NCBI GenBank assembly: GCA_964652775.1
Contig: CAZZAM010000004.1
Location: forward strand, 165,998-229,997
DNA length: 64,000 nt
Direction of reading: 5' to 3'
Source: UBA11346 sp038060575
Lineage (GTDB): Bacteria > Planctomycetota > UBA11346
The notes under the pieces are model-generated. The model made no database searches. It saw only the letters and a program-made list of their open reading frames with translations, and was not told the origin of the DNA. How positions within the stretch are numbered: the first letter of the stretch is position 1; each line of letters opens with the position of its first letter. Positions 51,725 to 60,302 of the stretch are shown one piece after another. A program made the position numbers and the translations under genes.

Positions 51725-54700
51725 ATGCTCCGCCACCTACTTACGTTGTTGGTGCTTTCTTCTTGGTTGCTAGGCACTGAGCCGAAACCACTCCCGCTAC
51801 CACCACACCAGAGCGGTGGAGAGATCGTTCCCGCCCCTCCATCGGATGATCCAAGCATAGCTGACCTGCGCAGCATGCTGAAGGATCTCAAGTTGACCGA
51901 ACGTGACGGAAAACTTTGGTGGCAGGGAGAAAACGTCTCAATCGCCGTCAGCGTGATTGGCATTGACGCACGTCGTGATCCAATTGCCGATACCGTCGCT
52001 GGAACAGTAACAATCCAACGCACACTAATTGAAAGAAAGCGCAGTGATGCTTTGGTTGCACTGCTCAACTTGGCACCCATTGCCAAACAAGAAAAGATCA
52101 CTGGATTGCGTCTGACCGAAGGGCCGCTCACCGGACTCCATCTGCGGAATTCGGAGTTCGTGGTTCTTGGCGATGGCATCCTACACAAGCAGGAGATTGT
52201 GCCTCCTAACCATGCGACCGAAATTCAAGCACTGAAGACATCTATTGCCAGACTGAAGGTCGAGTTGCCCAGCGTCGACATGGATGAATCAGCCCGCCGC
52301 TCATTGTCTTCGTTGATTGATAAACTTCCATCAACTGACCAAATTACCAGTGCCGACGATGCCTCGCCACATTTCATGCGTCGCCTCGTACGCAGCGGCT
52401 GGTTGCAGCAGTTTTTCCCCACCTTGGATATTGACAAGCAGATCGAAGACGAAGTGCGAACCGCTGAACAGCCGTGTACAGTTCGCCAATGGAGTGGATC
52501 TGGCGGCCATCTTGCCGAGGTACGCAACGCTTTTGGTGAAGGCGGTTATATCCTGCGCACGCCATCGCGATCTGCGTGGATGGTCGACCATCCCATGCCT
52601 ACCTATTACAAAGGGTCAACGCCCCTGAAAACCGTAGTTGAGCTGGCGCAGGGTAGCGATCCGTTAGTCGCCAATGCAGTGGATAAATGTCTTTCAGCGC
52701 GCCTGTGGTGGCAGACTGATGGAGAATCCTGGCCGATTGCACGCTGGACTGTTGGCGGCGCTCTTGAATGCACTGAGGGCGATTGGATGAAGGCCGTACC
52801 TCGACGCAGTCACGCCCCTCATCTTGAGGCTTGGCTGCCACCGCATCTCTTGGTGAATAACCTCCAAGGTGACTTTCTCGCCCTCATAACCAGCAATGGC
52901 GCGCTGCTGCCCCCACGCGACTCAACCAAGGCAGAAGGCGAGCGATTCCTGGCCGACGCGGCCCGCGTTATGCCTGACGCCGCCAGCCTAGATCTCATAG
53001 GTGAGTATCTATTCCGCTACGTATTCGATAGTCCTGATCCACGTCGGCCAACCCTTATCGGCACGAAATCAGACAAGGGGGATATCCACCAGACGGCCCT
53101 GCAAACCCTAGCCAATGTCAGTAGCGGCATGTTTCGCGGCGATTGTGATGACCTGGCTGAATTGTACGAAACCATCGCAGATCGCCAAGGGCGCACAGCC
53201 CACGTCGTCAGTCTGCCTGGACATGCCGCCTGTTGCTGGGCAGAGAAACGCCCAGATGGGTGGCAGGTATTCATTCTTCAGACTGGCCCACCTCTTCAAT
53301 TTACTGATTCAGACCCACAGCAATCGCTGCAAAAATCGTTGGTCAAAGTCTATAACTACTTCGACGCTAGCAGCCAGGTTGATCCCAACGGACTTAGTCT
53401 GTTGTTGCGTTTCAATAACGAAAACCAACGCGGTAACTGGCGTCTGTCATATCGTGTATTCGAAGAACCCGAGTACGCTCGCGTCATGATCGATGTTCAG
53501 AAGGATTGGCACTTTTCAACCTACCAACGCGGCATAACCAAAATGGAGAGGCTCATCAATTCATCTGAACAAGAGTTGCGCGAAACGGCAAATTTTCGCG
53601 AGTTATCAGGACTTTACAGCTACACCGGTCAGTATGCAGAGGCGGCGAAGATGCACCAATTGGCAATCGACAAAGGTAAATCCGATTTACGCAGCACGCT
53701 ATTTATGAACATTGAATTAGTAGGTCATTTGTTTGATGCTGGCAAAGTGCATCAAGCCAGAGAGGTTGCGCTTGATCTCATTGAGCGCCAAATCCCCAAT
53801 CTGCAGAAAGACCTTGGACGCGTCGCCATCCAGGTCGGACTTGGTTTATCGTCAACGCTGGCATCCCATCACGCGCGAGATCTTGCCTTGCGCGCTGCGC
53901 AGCCAGCAATCATCCAACTCAACCAACGGATATCAGAGAAGTTTGGTCAAGGGATCAAGAGTCAAACAATAGGCACTGACGAAGATAGTCGTCGTATGAT
54001 AATCGGCATGCGCATACTGGGTGACTACCTTGACGGACCAACATTTAAGGCGGAGGTTTGGGATAACGACCGCGATCTGGTGTCGTTCCGACGCTTGATG
54101 TCGGCGCTAACCACCAATGCCATCATGACCCTGCAAGATGCCACTCCAGTTGAGCAGTCGAGCAACGCCGACTTACAACTCGCCGCCCGGTTCACCCAAC
54201 TATGGCTGGACCGCATTGCCTTTCGCGATGTCGACGAACCAGGAGAGATTATGTTCAGGTTTGCCACTGCTGGAATGGCCTATGAAACACTGTTGGGTAA
54301 GGAGCAATTCGCTGGCTTCTTAAGGTCTGCCGCTAAACCGGCAAAACTCGACCAGTTGCCGCCCATGCGCATCGGCGGCATCGCACAGGTCACGCTTGAT
54401 GCTAGTTGGGTGAAGATCTGCGAGCCTTATTGGATGGGAAAGCTGAGTGCATTATTTGATCGAGACCGTGATGATTGGGATCCTCAACTCGCCGTTTCCT
54501 ACGCCCGTTCTGCTGTGGATGCCGCCCAAGCGATCAGCGGAAGTCCGTTCGACAGTCCACGCATCAATCTCCAGGCACATCTGGCCGGACTGCTTCTAGC
54601 CCTGATCGAACAAGACGAGCCTGCATTACGTATGCGTTTGAAAGCGGTTGCCCAACGCGCCGATAAGGATTGGTATGATCAGACATCCATGTGGATTGGC

Positions 54701-54934
54701 ACTGCCGCGCGACGCATGAGCCTTGCTTGGTACGCCAAGGTTTTGCAATGCTGGGCGCAGGAGGTGGATTATAAGCCAAAGTATTTCTGGATCGCCTGGC
54801 GAGCCGTTTTGAACAAAGCCCCTGAACATGCGTTGATGACCGCCAAGCTTGCTTCGGAACGATTCCGTGATGACCCTGCTTTTGTCGAAGAGTACCAATA
54901 CATGAGTGCCTTGTTGGGCGCCCAAAAGAAATAG
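51725..54934 (+). CDS. large secreted protein with transglutaminase-like Cys/His site and helical repeats
   Basis: 1069 residues with a signal peptide (LRHLLTLLVLSSWLLG). The first 400 residues are not recognised. Around residues 470-510 lies RGDCDDLAELYETIADRQGRTAHVVSLPGHAACCWAEK: a GDCDD Cys, a spaced His (LPGHAACC) and a strand, as in transglutaminase-like cysteine hydrolases. The following 500 residues are helical, with TPR-like pairs (LSGLYSYTGQYAEAAKMHQLAID). It might cleave or cross-link peptides in the periplasm, but this is inference. It converges with the PAP2-ArnT fusion, two bases apart. Confidence 0.7.
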   Translation: MLRHLLTLLVLSSWLLGTEPKPLPLPPHQSGGEIVPAPPSDDPSIADLRSMLKDLKLTERDGKLWWQGENVSIAVSVIGIDARRDPIADTVAGTVTIQRTLIERKRSDALVALLNLAPIAKQEKITGLRLTEGPLTGLHLRNSEFVVLGDGILHKQEIVPPNHATEIQALKTSIARLKVELPSVDMDESARRSLSSLIDKLPSTDQITSADDASPHFMRRLVRSGWLQQFFPTLDIDKQIEDEVRTAEQPCTVRQWSGSGGHLAEVRNAFGEGGYILRTPSRSAWMVDHPMPTYYKGSTPLKTVVELAQGSDPLVANAVDKCLSARLWWQTDGESWPIARWTVGGALECTEGDWMKAVPRRSHAPHLEAWLPPHLLVNNLQGDFLALITSNGALLPPRDSTKAEGERFLADAARVMPDAASLDLIGEYLFRYVFDSPDPRRPTLIGTKSDKGDIHQTALQTLANVSSGMFRGDCDDLAELYETIADRQGRTAHVVSLPGHAACCWAEKRPDGWQVFILQTGPPLQFTDSDPQQSLQKSLVKVYNYFDASSQVDPNGLSLLLRFNNENQRGNWRLSYRVFEEPEYARVMIDVQKDWHFSTYQRGITKMERLINSSEQELRETANFRELSGLYSYTGQYAEAAKMHQLAIDKGKSDLRSTLFMNIELVGHLFDAGKVHQAREVALDLIERQIPNLQKDLGRVAIQVGLGLSSTLASHHARDLALRAAQPAIIQLNQRISEKFGQGIKSQTIGTDEDSRRMIIGMRILGDYLDGPTFKAEVWDNDRDLVSFRRLMSALTTNAIMTLQDATPVEQSSNADLQLAARFTQLWLDRIAFRDVDEPGEIMFRFATAGMAYETLLGKEQFAGFLRSAAKPAKLDQLPPMRIGGIAQVTLDASWVKICEPYWMGKLSALFDRDRDDWDPQLAVSYARSAVDAAQAISGSPFDSPRINLQAHLAGLLLALIEQDEPALRMRLKAVAQRADKDWYDQTSMWIGTAARRMSLAWYAKVLQCWAQEVDYKPKYFWIAWRAVLNKAPEHALMTAKLASERFRDDPAFVEEYQYMSALLGAQKK

Positions 54935-54936
54935 GT

Positions 54937-57429
54937 CTATCGATCTCCATTCAGGTTACGACCCAACACAAACAGTTTAAGGCACTTGCCGTTAGCGTAA
55001 TTGAATCCGGAAAATTCCCCCAAAATAGACAGGGTTGGCGGCGGTTGGGCCTGAGAAAAATACACTTCCGTACTAGCCGCATCACTGGCCACGCAGACCC
55101 CCTTCTCAGGCGATCTGGACCATGCTCTGAGCGCTCCGACCTCACCCAATATTGAGATCGGACCACGCTCAGGTCCGAGATAAAACAAGAGACTCGCCTC
55201 CTCAAACCCACATGTCGATATCGGCGTTCCTATGTCGACATGCCTCTGAATGAATGCGGCAATCCGTGGCGCAGGTTTGTACACCTCAAGCCGACCAGCA
55301 TTGAGTATTAATGTGACAACAAGGGATAAAATTCCGGCGGTAGATGCAAAAGCGAAGAGAAGACGCTGATTCGCCCTCACAACCTTCGCACCCAGCCAGA
55401 CGAGGGCACTCAGAGCCAAGCCAATGGCTAGGCAGAGCGGAATCAAAGGCGCCAATGGAGGCAGCAGGACGCTGGTACGATGGGTCAATGCAGCGAGGAA
55501 GAACGCCAGGAGTCCAGCGTCCTGGAGCAACACCGCAATTGGCACAACCACTACGAGAGCACTTACCAATACAAGCAGGATCCAACGTTGGATTTGCCAT
55601 CCGGCGATCCACCACGTTGGGTGAGGATTGGAACGCACTACGGTGATCGCCAACAAAATCGCTAGCGGAGCCAACATCGGCAGCAAGTAATGCGGCAGTT
55701 TTGTCTGCACGAGGGTAACTGCGGCAAAAATTGGAATTGCCCACGCCAACAATAGACGTGATGACCATGGTGGTCGTAACTCGACCGCGCTACGAAATGC
55801 CACCGCTAACGCTGGCAACCAAGCAAGACAGGCGAGCACGACAATCGGGAGATAGTACAACCATCCGCCGCCGTGACTTTCGCGAGCCTCAACGATCCGC
55901 TTACCAAGCTGATCACCGATCATAAATCGCCACAACTCTCCATGGGTTGCTGCATTAGCGGGAATGAACCAGGCCAGCGCTAGTAACAGGCCAAGAAGAA
56001 CGCCAACACCGAGCAGTATAACAACACCTACGCGCGGTCGTGGCTGGTCGTCAGTTGGTGTCTTGCTGCAGGCATACCACAACAGCACGCCACCTACCGA
56101 TGTTATCGGCACCAGGAGTGCCATTGGTCCTTTGGCCAATAAGGCCCAAGCAATCGCAGTACCAAGAACAAGGGCATGCCACCACCGACAGCCATCAATC
56201 CAGGCTGTGATCAGCACCCACATGGAGACAGCAATGCCGAGCAAGAGCACGGCGTCTGTTGTCGCGGCCGAACCGCAGATAATCACAAGCGGTGATGAAG
56301 CCAGGATCAATGATGTACATATTCCCAGGGTTTGAGGATCGACCCCTAAACCTAAGGCGAGGCGTCGTGCCGACAGTGCGGTGAAGAATACGGCCAATGC
56401 CATGCATATGACAGCGGGCAGTCGACAAGCTACATCAGGATTGATTCCTGTGTGCAACGCGAGAGTCATCAACCAATAGGGCAGAATCGGCTTATGTAGA
56501 CGTGGCTCACCATTGAACGTTGGCACAAGGTAGTCACCGCCGATGACCATCTCACGAGCGGCGAGCGAATTCCGTGGTTCGTCGCGATCCATCAAGGTGG
56601 TGGAACAGGCGAGACCTCCGAGCAACACAGCTAAACAGGTGGGGACGAGCCAGAGGCTCCAACTGAAACCCTGGCGACGACGCACTATTCCCACACGTAG
56701 CTGAGGCCACAGAGCCCACGCCAACAATGCAGGCGACCAGACCATCAGGAAAGTACGCAACCAGCCAACCCGGGTGTCGAACCCGGCCCACATGACGCAG
56801 CCAATCCAACAGCACGCAGCTAGGTACGCCCACGTTGAGCGTCGCGCGATCCAGGGCCATAAACGGTCTGGGCAAACACGGAAAGCCACTACGCCAGCAC
56901 ATAAACCGACCGCAGCACCAGCAACCACATCAGCTGGCCAATGGTAATTGGTAATCACCCGTGATGCAGCAACGGCAATGCCTAAAGTCATCAGCAGTAC
57001 CGAGCTTCTCCATGAGCGAGCCAACAACGGCAGTAATGCCCACATGGTGCTGGTGTCACCACTCACGAATGAAAACGGATTGCCACTCGGCCGTTCGCGA
57101 CCAACGCCGATCTTGAACATCCACGTCAAGATGGCGACCACGACCAAGGCGATGAGCAACTGCAACCCCAACCGACGCCGTCCACCAGCTGCGATCGCCA
57201 ACGCGATCAAAACGGCTACCTCCCCTCGTCCAAACGGCAGGACGAGTTCGGTGATCACGTCTATGCCGGACAAACCCTGCAGACTATGCAGGCTCTGCTG
57301 GAGGTCTTGGTCCACCCTCAGCAAAGCCATGGCAGCACAAAACAGGGCCAAGGACAACGCCGACCATAATGGTTTGGCGCGAATGGCGTCGAAGAGTGGG
57401 TGAAACGCGGCCGACCAGCGCAGCATCAT
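54937..57429 (-). CDS. PAP2 phosphatase fused to ArnT-like glycosyltransferase
   Basis: 830 residues. Residues 1-200 are a PAP2 lipid phosphatase: K106...R113P114 (KX6RP), SGD at 123-125 (usually SGH) and S156R157...H163...D167 (SRX5HX3D). Residues about 290-830 are a GT39/ArnT-type glycosyltransferase, with RDEPRNSLAAREMV and the GEPRLHKPILPYW segment, twelve or so membrane helices and a periplasmic C-terminal domain. ArnT moves sugars from undecaprenyl phosphate to lipid A; the PAP2 half could recycle the lipid carrier or trim the acceptor. Confidence 0.88.
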   Translation of the reverse strand: MMLRWSAAFHPLFDAIRAKPLWSALSLALFCAAMALLRVDQDLQQSLHSLQGLSGIDVITELVLPFGRGEVAVLIALAIAAGGRRRLGLQLLIALVVVAILTWMFKIGVGRERPSGNPFSFVSGDTSTMWALLPLLARSWRSSVLLMTLGIAVAASRVITNYHWPADVVAGAAVGLCAGVVAFRVCPDRLWPWIARRSTWAYLAACCWIGCVMWAGFDTRVGWLRTFLMVWSPALLAWALWPQLRVGIVRRRQGFSWSLWLVPTCLAVLLGGLACSTTLMDRDEPRNSLAAREMVIGGDYLVPTFNGEPRLHKPILPYWLMTLALHTGINPDVACRLPAVICMALAVFFTALSARRLALGLGVDPQTLGICTSLILASSPLVIICGSAATTDAVLLLGIAVSMWVLITAWIDGCRWWHALVLGTAIAWALLAKGPMALLVPITSVGGVLLWYACSKTPTDDQPRPRVGVVILLGVGVLLGLLLALAWFIPANAATHGELWRFMIGDQLGKRIVEARESHGGGWLYYLPIVVLACLAWLPALAVAFRSAVELRPPWSSRLLLAWAIPIFAAVTLVQTKLPHYLLPMLAPLAILLAITVVRSNPHPTWWIAGWQIQRWILLVLVSALVVVVPIAVLLQDAGLLAFFLAALTHRTSVLLPPLAPLIPLCLAIGLALSALVWLGAKVVRANQRLLFAFASTAGILSLVVTLILNAGRLEVYKPAPRIAAFIQRHVDIGTPISTCGFEEASLLFYLGPERGPISILGEVGALRAWSRSPEKGVCVASDAASTEVYFSQAQPPPTLSILGEFSGFNYANGKCLKLFVLGRNLNGDR

Positions 57430-57525
57430 CGCTCGCCAGGGTAGGCGATGGCCTGTCTATGCCAACCCTACACCTCTTGCAGCTGCAGTGCCTAGACGGA
57501 GCCTGCTGACGAGGGAGCTCGCCAC

Positions 57526-59007
57526 ATGGGCAAGAAGCGTAAGGACCCGTATATTTCCAAGAACTTCCTACTCGGCAGCGAGGCTGCTGAAGAGCTGTAT
57601 CACGAATGGGCACGCGACCTGCCAGTCATCGACTATCGCTGCCGACTACCGCCCGAGGACATGGCTGACGATCGGAAATTCAAAAATCTCAGCGAGGTAT
57701 GGCTAGCCGAAGATCGTGACAAATGGCGGGCCATGCGTTTGAACGGCATCAGCGAGCGTTGCATTACCGGTGACGCCAGCGATTGGGATAAATTCCAGGC
57801 TTGGGCCAACACCATGCCACGTTGCCTTGGTAGTCCTCTCTACCATCTCAGCCACATTGAATTGAAGCGCCCGTTTCGCATCGGCGACATGCTGCTCAAT
57901 CAAGATACAGCGGCCGCTATCTGGGAAGAGTGTAATGAGCGACTGGACGAACCTGGCTATACCGCGCGCGGTCTAATGGAACAGGCACAGGTGCTCGTCG
58001 CCTGTACTAGCAATGATCCCTGCGATAATCTCGAACCGCATCGGCGCATGGCCCGCCAAGGCTGGCATGTCCAAGTTCGGCCAACCTGGCATTCCGACAA
58101 GACGCTCGACATTGAACATGCAGACACCTTCAACAATTGGATTGATCGACTCGGGGTCGTGTCTGGAATCGAGATCAGCGATACCGACGCACTCCTGGTT
58201 GCTCTCCGCAAGCGACACGATGCATTTCATAATGCCGGGTGCCGCATGTCCGAACGAAACTGCGATTTATCTTGGTTTCGCGACAGCAGTGCCGCCCAAG
58301 TAAAGCAGGCGTTCAGTAGAGCGCGGGCTGGCAAGCAAACTGGCGGCGACGACGCAGCGCAGTTTAAAAGCTGGATGCTCCTGGAACTAGCGCGGATGGA
58401 TCATGCCCGTGGTTGGGTGCAGCAGATTCACGTCGGATCATTCCGCGACGGTAATTCCCGCATGTTTCGCATGTTGGGTACAGATGCCGGGTTTGATTTC
58501 ATAGGCAGCCAGGATGTTGTGCTGCCACTCCTGCGCCTCCTCGATGCCTTGGATCTGACCGACCAGTTAGCCAAAACACTTATAACAGTGGCCGATCCAA
58601 GAGGCAGCAGTGCACTCGATACTTTGATAACCAACTTCCATGATGGCGCGCATCCAGGCAAACTGCAGGTCGGACCATGTTGGTCGTTTCCAGGTTCGAA
58701 AGATTGCTGGGAAGCACTAGTGGGGAGTCGTCTGGGACTCAGTTTACCAGCGCTTTCAATCGGGACGACCAGTGACGCGCGTTCCTTCCTCAGCTATTCA
58801 CGGCACGAGTACTTCCGCCGCAATCTGTGTAACCTGTTTGGCCAGGCAATGGCACATGGCCATCTACCAGACGACTACGAACTTGTTGGCAATATGGTAC
58901 AGGATCTGTGTTACCGCAACGCTGCGCATTACTTCCCCTTTGATGTAGCAGCCGACCATGATCATGCACTCGCAAACGTGGGATCACACAAAAAGAAACG
59001 CAAATGA
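57526..59007 (+). CDS. uronate isomerase-like protein lacking the HxH metal motif
   Basis: 493 residues, full length for UxaC, alignable from memory with E. coli UxaC throughout: KNFLLGSEAAEELYHEWARDLPVIDY, FKNLSEVWLAEDRDKWRAMRLNGI, GSPLYHLSHIELKRPF, WVQQIHVGSFR and TSDARSFLSYSRHEYFRR (catalytic Asp and Arg kept). But the metal motif DYHCHLPP reads DYRCRLPP (Arg38, Arg40), codons CGC and CGA. Also LPxWRPDK is PTWHSDK. UxaC interconverts glucuronate/fructuronate and galacturonate/tagaturonate. This version may lack activity or have a new one. No other uronate genes are near. GAGGGAG precedes the start. Confidence 0.85.
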   Translation: MGKKRKDPYISKNFLLGSEAAEELYHEWARDLPVIDYRCRLPPEDMADDRKFKNLSEVWLAEDRDKWRAMRLNGISERCITGDASDWDKFQAWANTMPRCLGSPLYHLSHIELKRPFRIGDMLLNQDTAAAIWEECNERLDEPGYTARGLMEQAQVLVACTSNDPCDNLEPHRRMARQGWHVQVRPTWHSDKTLDIEHADTFNNWIDRLGVVSGIEISDTDALLVALRKRHDAFHNAGCRMSERNCDLSWFRDSSAAQVKQAFSRARAGKQTGGDDAAQFKSWMLLELARMDHARGWVQQIHVGSFRDGNSRMFRMLGTDAGFDFIGSQDVVLPLLRLLDALDLTDQLAKTLITVADPRGSSALDTLITNFHDGAHPGKLQVGPCWSFPGSKDCWEALVGSRLGLSLPALSIGTTSDARSFLSYSRHEYFRRNLCNLFGQAMAHGHLPDDYELVGNMVQDLCYRNAAHYFPFDVAADHDHALANVGSHKKKRK

Positions 59008-59024
59008 TAACCGTGCTTCAGTGA

Positions 59025-60224
59025 CTATTTCTGAGTCAGCACAGCACGGGTCAAATCGGCGAATTCTTTGGCAAATGTCGCGTCTTCATCCAGGCGGATT
59101 TCCGCCTGCCTGATACTATACAACACCGTGGAATGATCACGTCCGCCGACCATGCCACCAAGTGCCTCCAAGCTGTGTCCGGTCAGCCGGCGACCAAGAA
59201 GGAGCGCGGCTTGGCGGGCCCTGGCAATATGACGCACCCGGCCGGAGCCGGTGATATCGCCAGCTCTGACCCCGTAGTGATCAGCAACCGCTTGAAGAAT
59301 CCGGTCGAAACTGGCTTCGTCAGGTCCGTTTCCGGGCGTTTCACCGAGATCAAGCCGACTGGCAAGTTCACCAATGCCGTGCATGTCAGGGGCGAACGAT
59401 TCAACCAATCGGGCCAACTCACCAGGGTCACGTTCGGCGGCAACAGCACTGAGTCTCCGCAAGACCGCCAAGCGGGTTTCCAACAACGGTAGTTCAACCA
59501 CGACCGAGAGGCCCCAACTCAGCCGGGTTGTCAGACGCTCCTCAAACCCGCTGAGCTGGTGCGGCGGCAATCGACCCGTCACGACCACCTGTTGACCGCG
59601 TTCCTTAGCCTCGTTCAGCAGCAGAAAAAACTGTTCTTGAGCGAGTTGGCGGCCGGCAAGTGCTTCGATTCCATCGCAGGCGATGATAATCGCCGATTGT
59701 ACTGTTTCCTTCAGTTGATGGGTGTCGCGGCCGGCCAAGGCCTGCGCCCAGCGGGCAACAAACTCATCTCCGCTGAACAGCACCGAACCGTCATCACCGG
59801 CCGCCGCATTCAGCTCGTGCATCATGGCTGATACGAGATGGCTTTTCCCTGATCCAGGTGGGCCGTAAATATACAGTGGATTATGGGCTTGCCCTGGTTC
59901 ACGACAGGCACGGCGACACGCAGCCAGCGCAAGTTGGTTGCCAGGATCCTCGGCAAAAGCCTCAAATGTCCGCTGTTCTGGGGCATGCGCATCATCACGT
60001 GCAGCAACTGACATAGTCAGGCCAATCGACGTAGCGATCCGCTCTGCTTCTTCTTGCGCACCGGAACGAAATGCGTCAATCCAGATGCGATTGGGCAAAA
60101 CTACATACAGACGCCCACCAGTGATCCGTAGCCGCAGGTGCGGCATGAGGTTTTCAGTAAATTCTGGACTGAGCGCGGCGGTCAATCCCGCTCGCATGCG
60201 TTCAACCAAATCGGGATTACTCAT
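59025..60224 (-). CDS. dnaA: DnaA-family replication initiator, divergent
   Basis: 399 residues, shorter than the usual 440-470. Domain I (1-75) is recognisable, domain II is almost absent. AAA+ domain III has Walker A GPPGSGKSHL (121-130), a Walker B of IIIACD (179-184) instead of LLIDD, and Arg234 in RLTTRLSWGL (arginine finger). Domain IV keeps the DnaA signature GRDHSTV (361-367) and should bind DNA. It lacks dnaN/recF neighbours and is the last gene after pilM. It may be the main initiator or a paralogue; the Cys in Walker B is unusual. Confidence 0.8.
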   Translation of the reverse strand: MSNPDLVERMRAGLTAALSPEFTENLMPHLRLRITGGRLYVVLPNRIWIDAFRSGAQEEAERIATSIGLTMSVAARDDAHAPEQRTFEAFAEDPGNQLALAACRRACREPGQAHNPLYIYGPPGSGKSHLVSAMMHELNAAAGDDGSVLFSGDEFVARWAQALAGRDTHQLKETVQSAIIIACDGIEALAGRQLAQEQFFLLLNEAKERGQQVVVTGRLPPHQLSGFEERLTTRLSWGLSVVVELPLLETRLAVLRRLSAVAAERDPGELARLVESFAPDMHGIGELASRLDLGETPGNGPDEASFDRILQAVADHYGVRAGDITGSGRVRHIARARQAALLLGRRLTGHSLEALGGMVGGRDHSTVLYSIRQAEIRLDEDATFAKEFADLTRAVLTQK

Positions 60225-60253
60225 ACGTACGACGATTGCGGCATGGAATTTCG

Positions 60254-60271
60254 CCGCGCGCGAACGCGCGG
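60254..60271. repeat. G/C hairpin upstream of dnaA
   Basis: CCGCGCG and CGCGCGG form a perfect 7-bp stem with a CGAA loop in the 78-base gap between the PilM-like gene and dnaA. No T run follows. It might terminate, slow or protect the transcript. Confidence 0.45.
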
Positions 60272-60302
60272 AAGTTGGCTTTAAAGTCCAGCCAATCCGC
60301 CT

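Noticed and set aside
60225..60302. oriC next to dnaA
   Set aside because: No DnaA boxes are visible in the gap, and dnaA is not near dnaN, recF or gyrB here.
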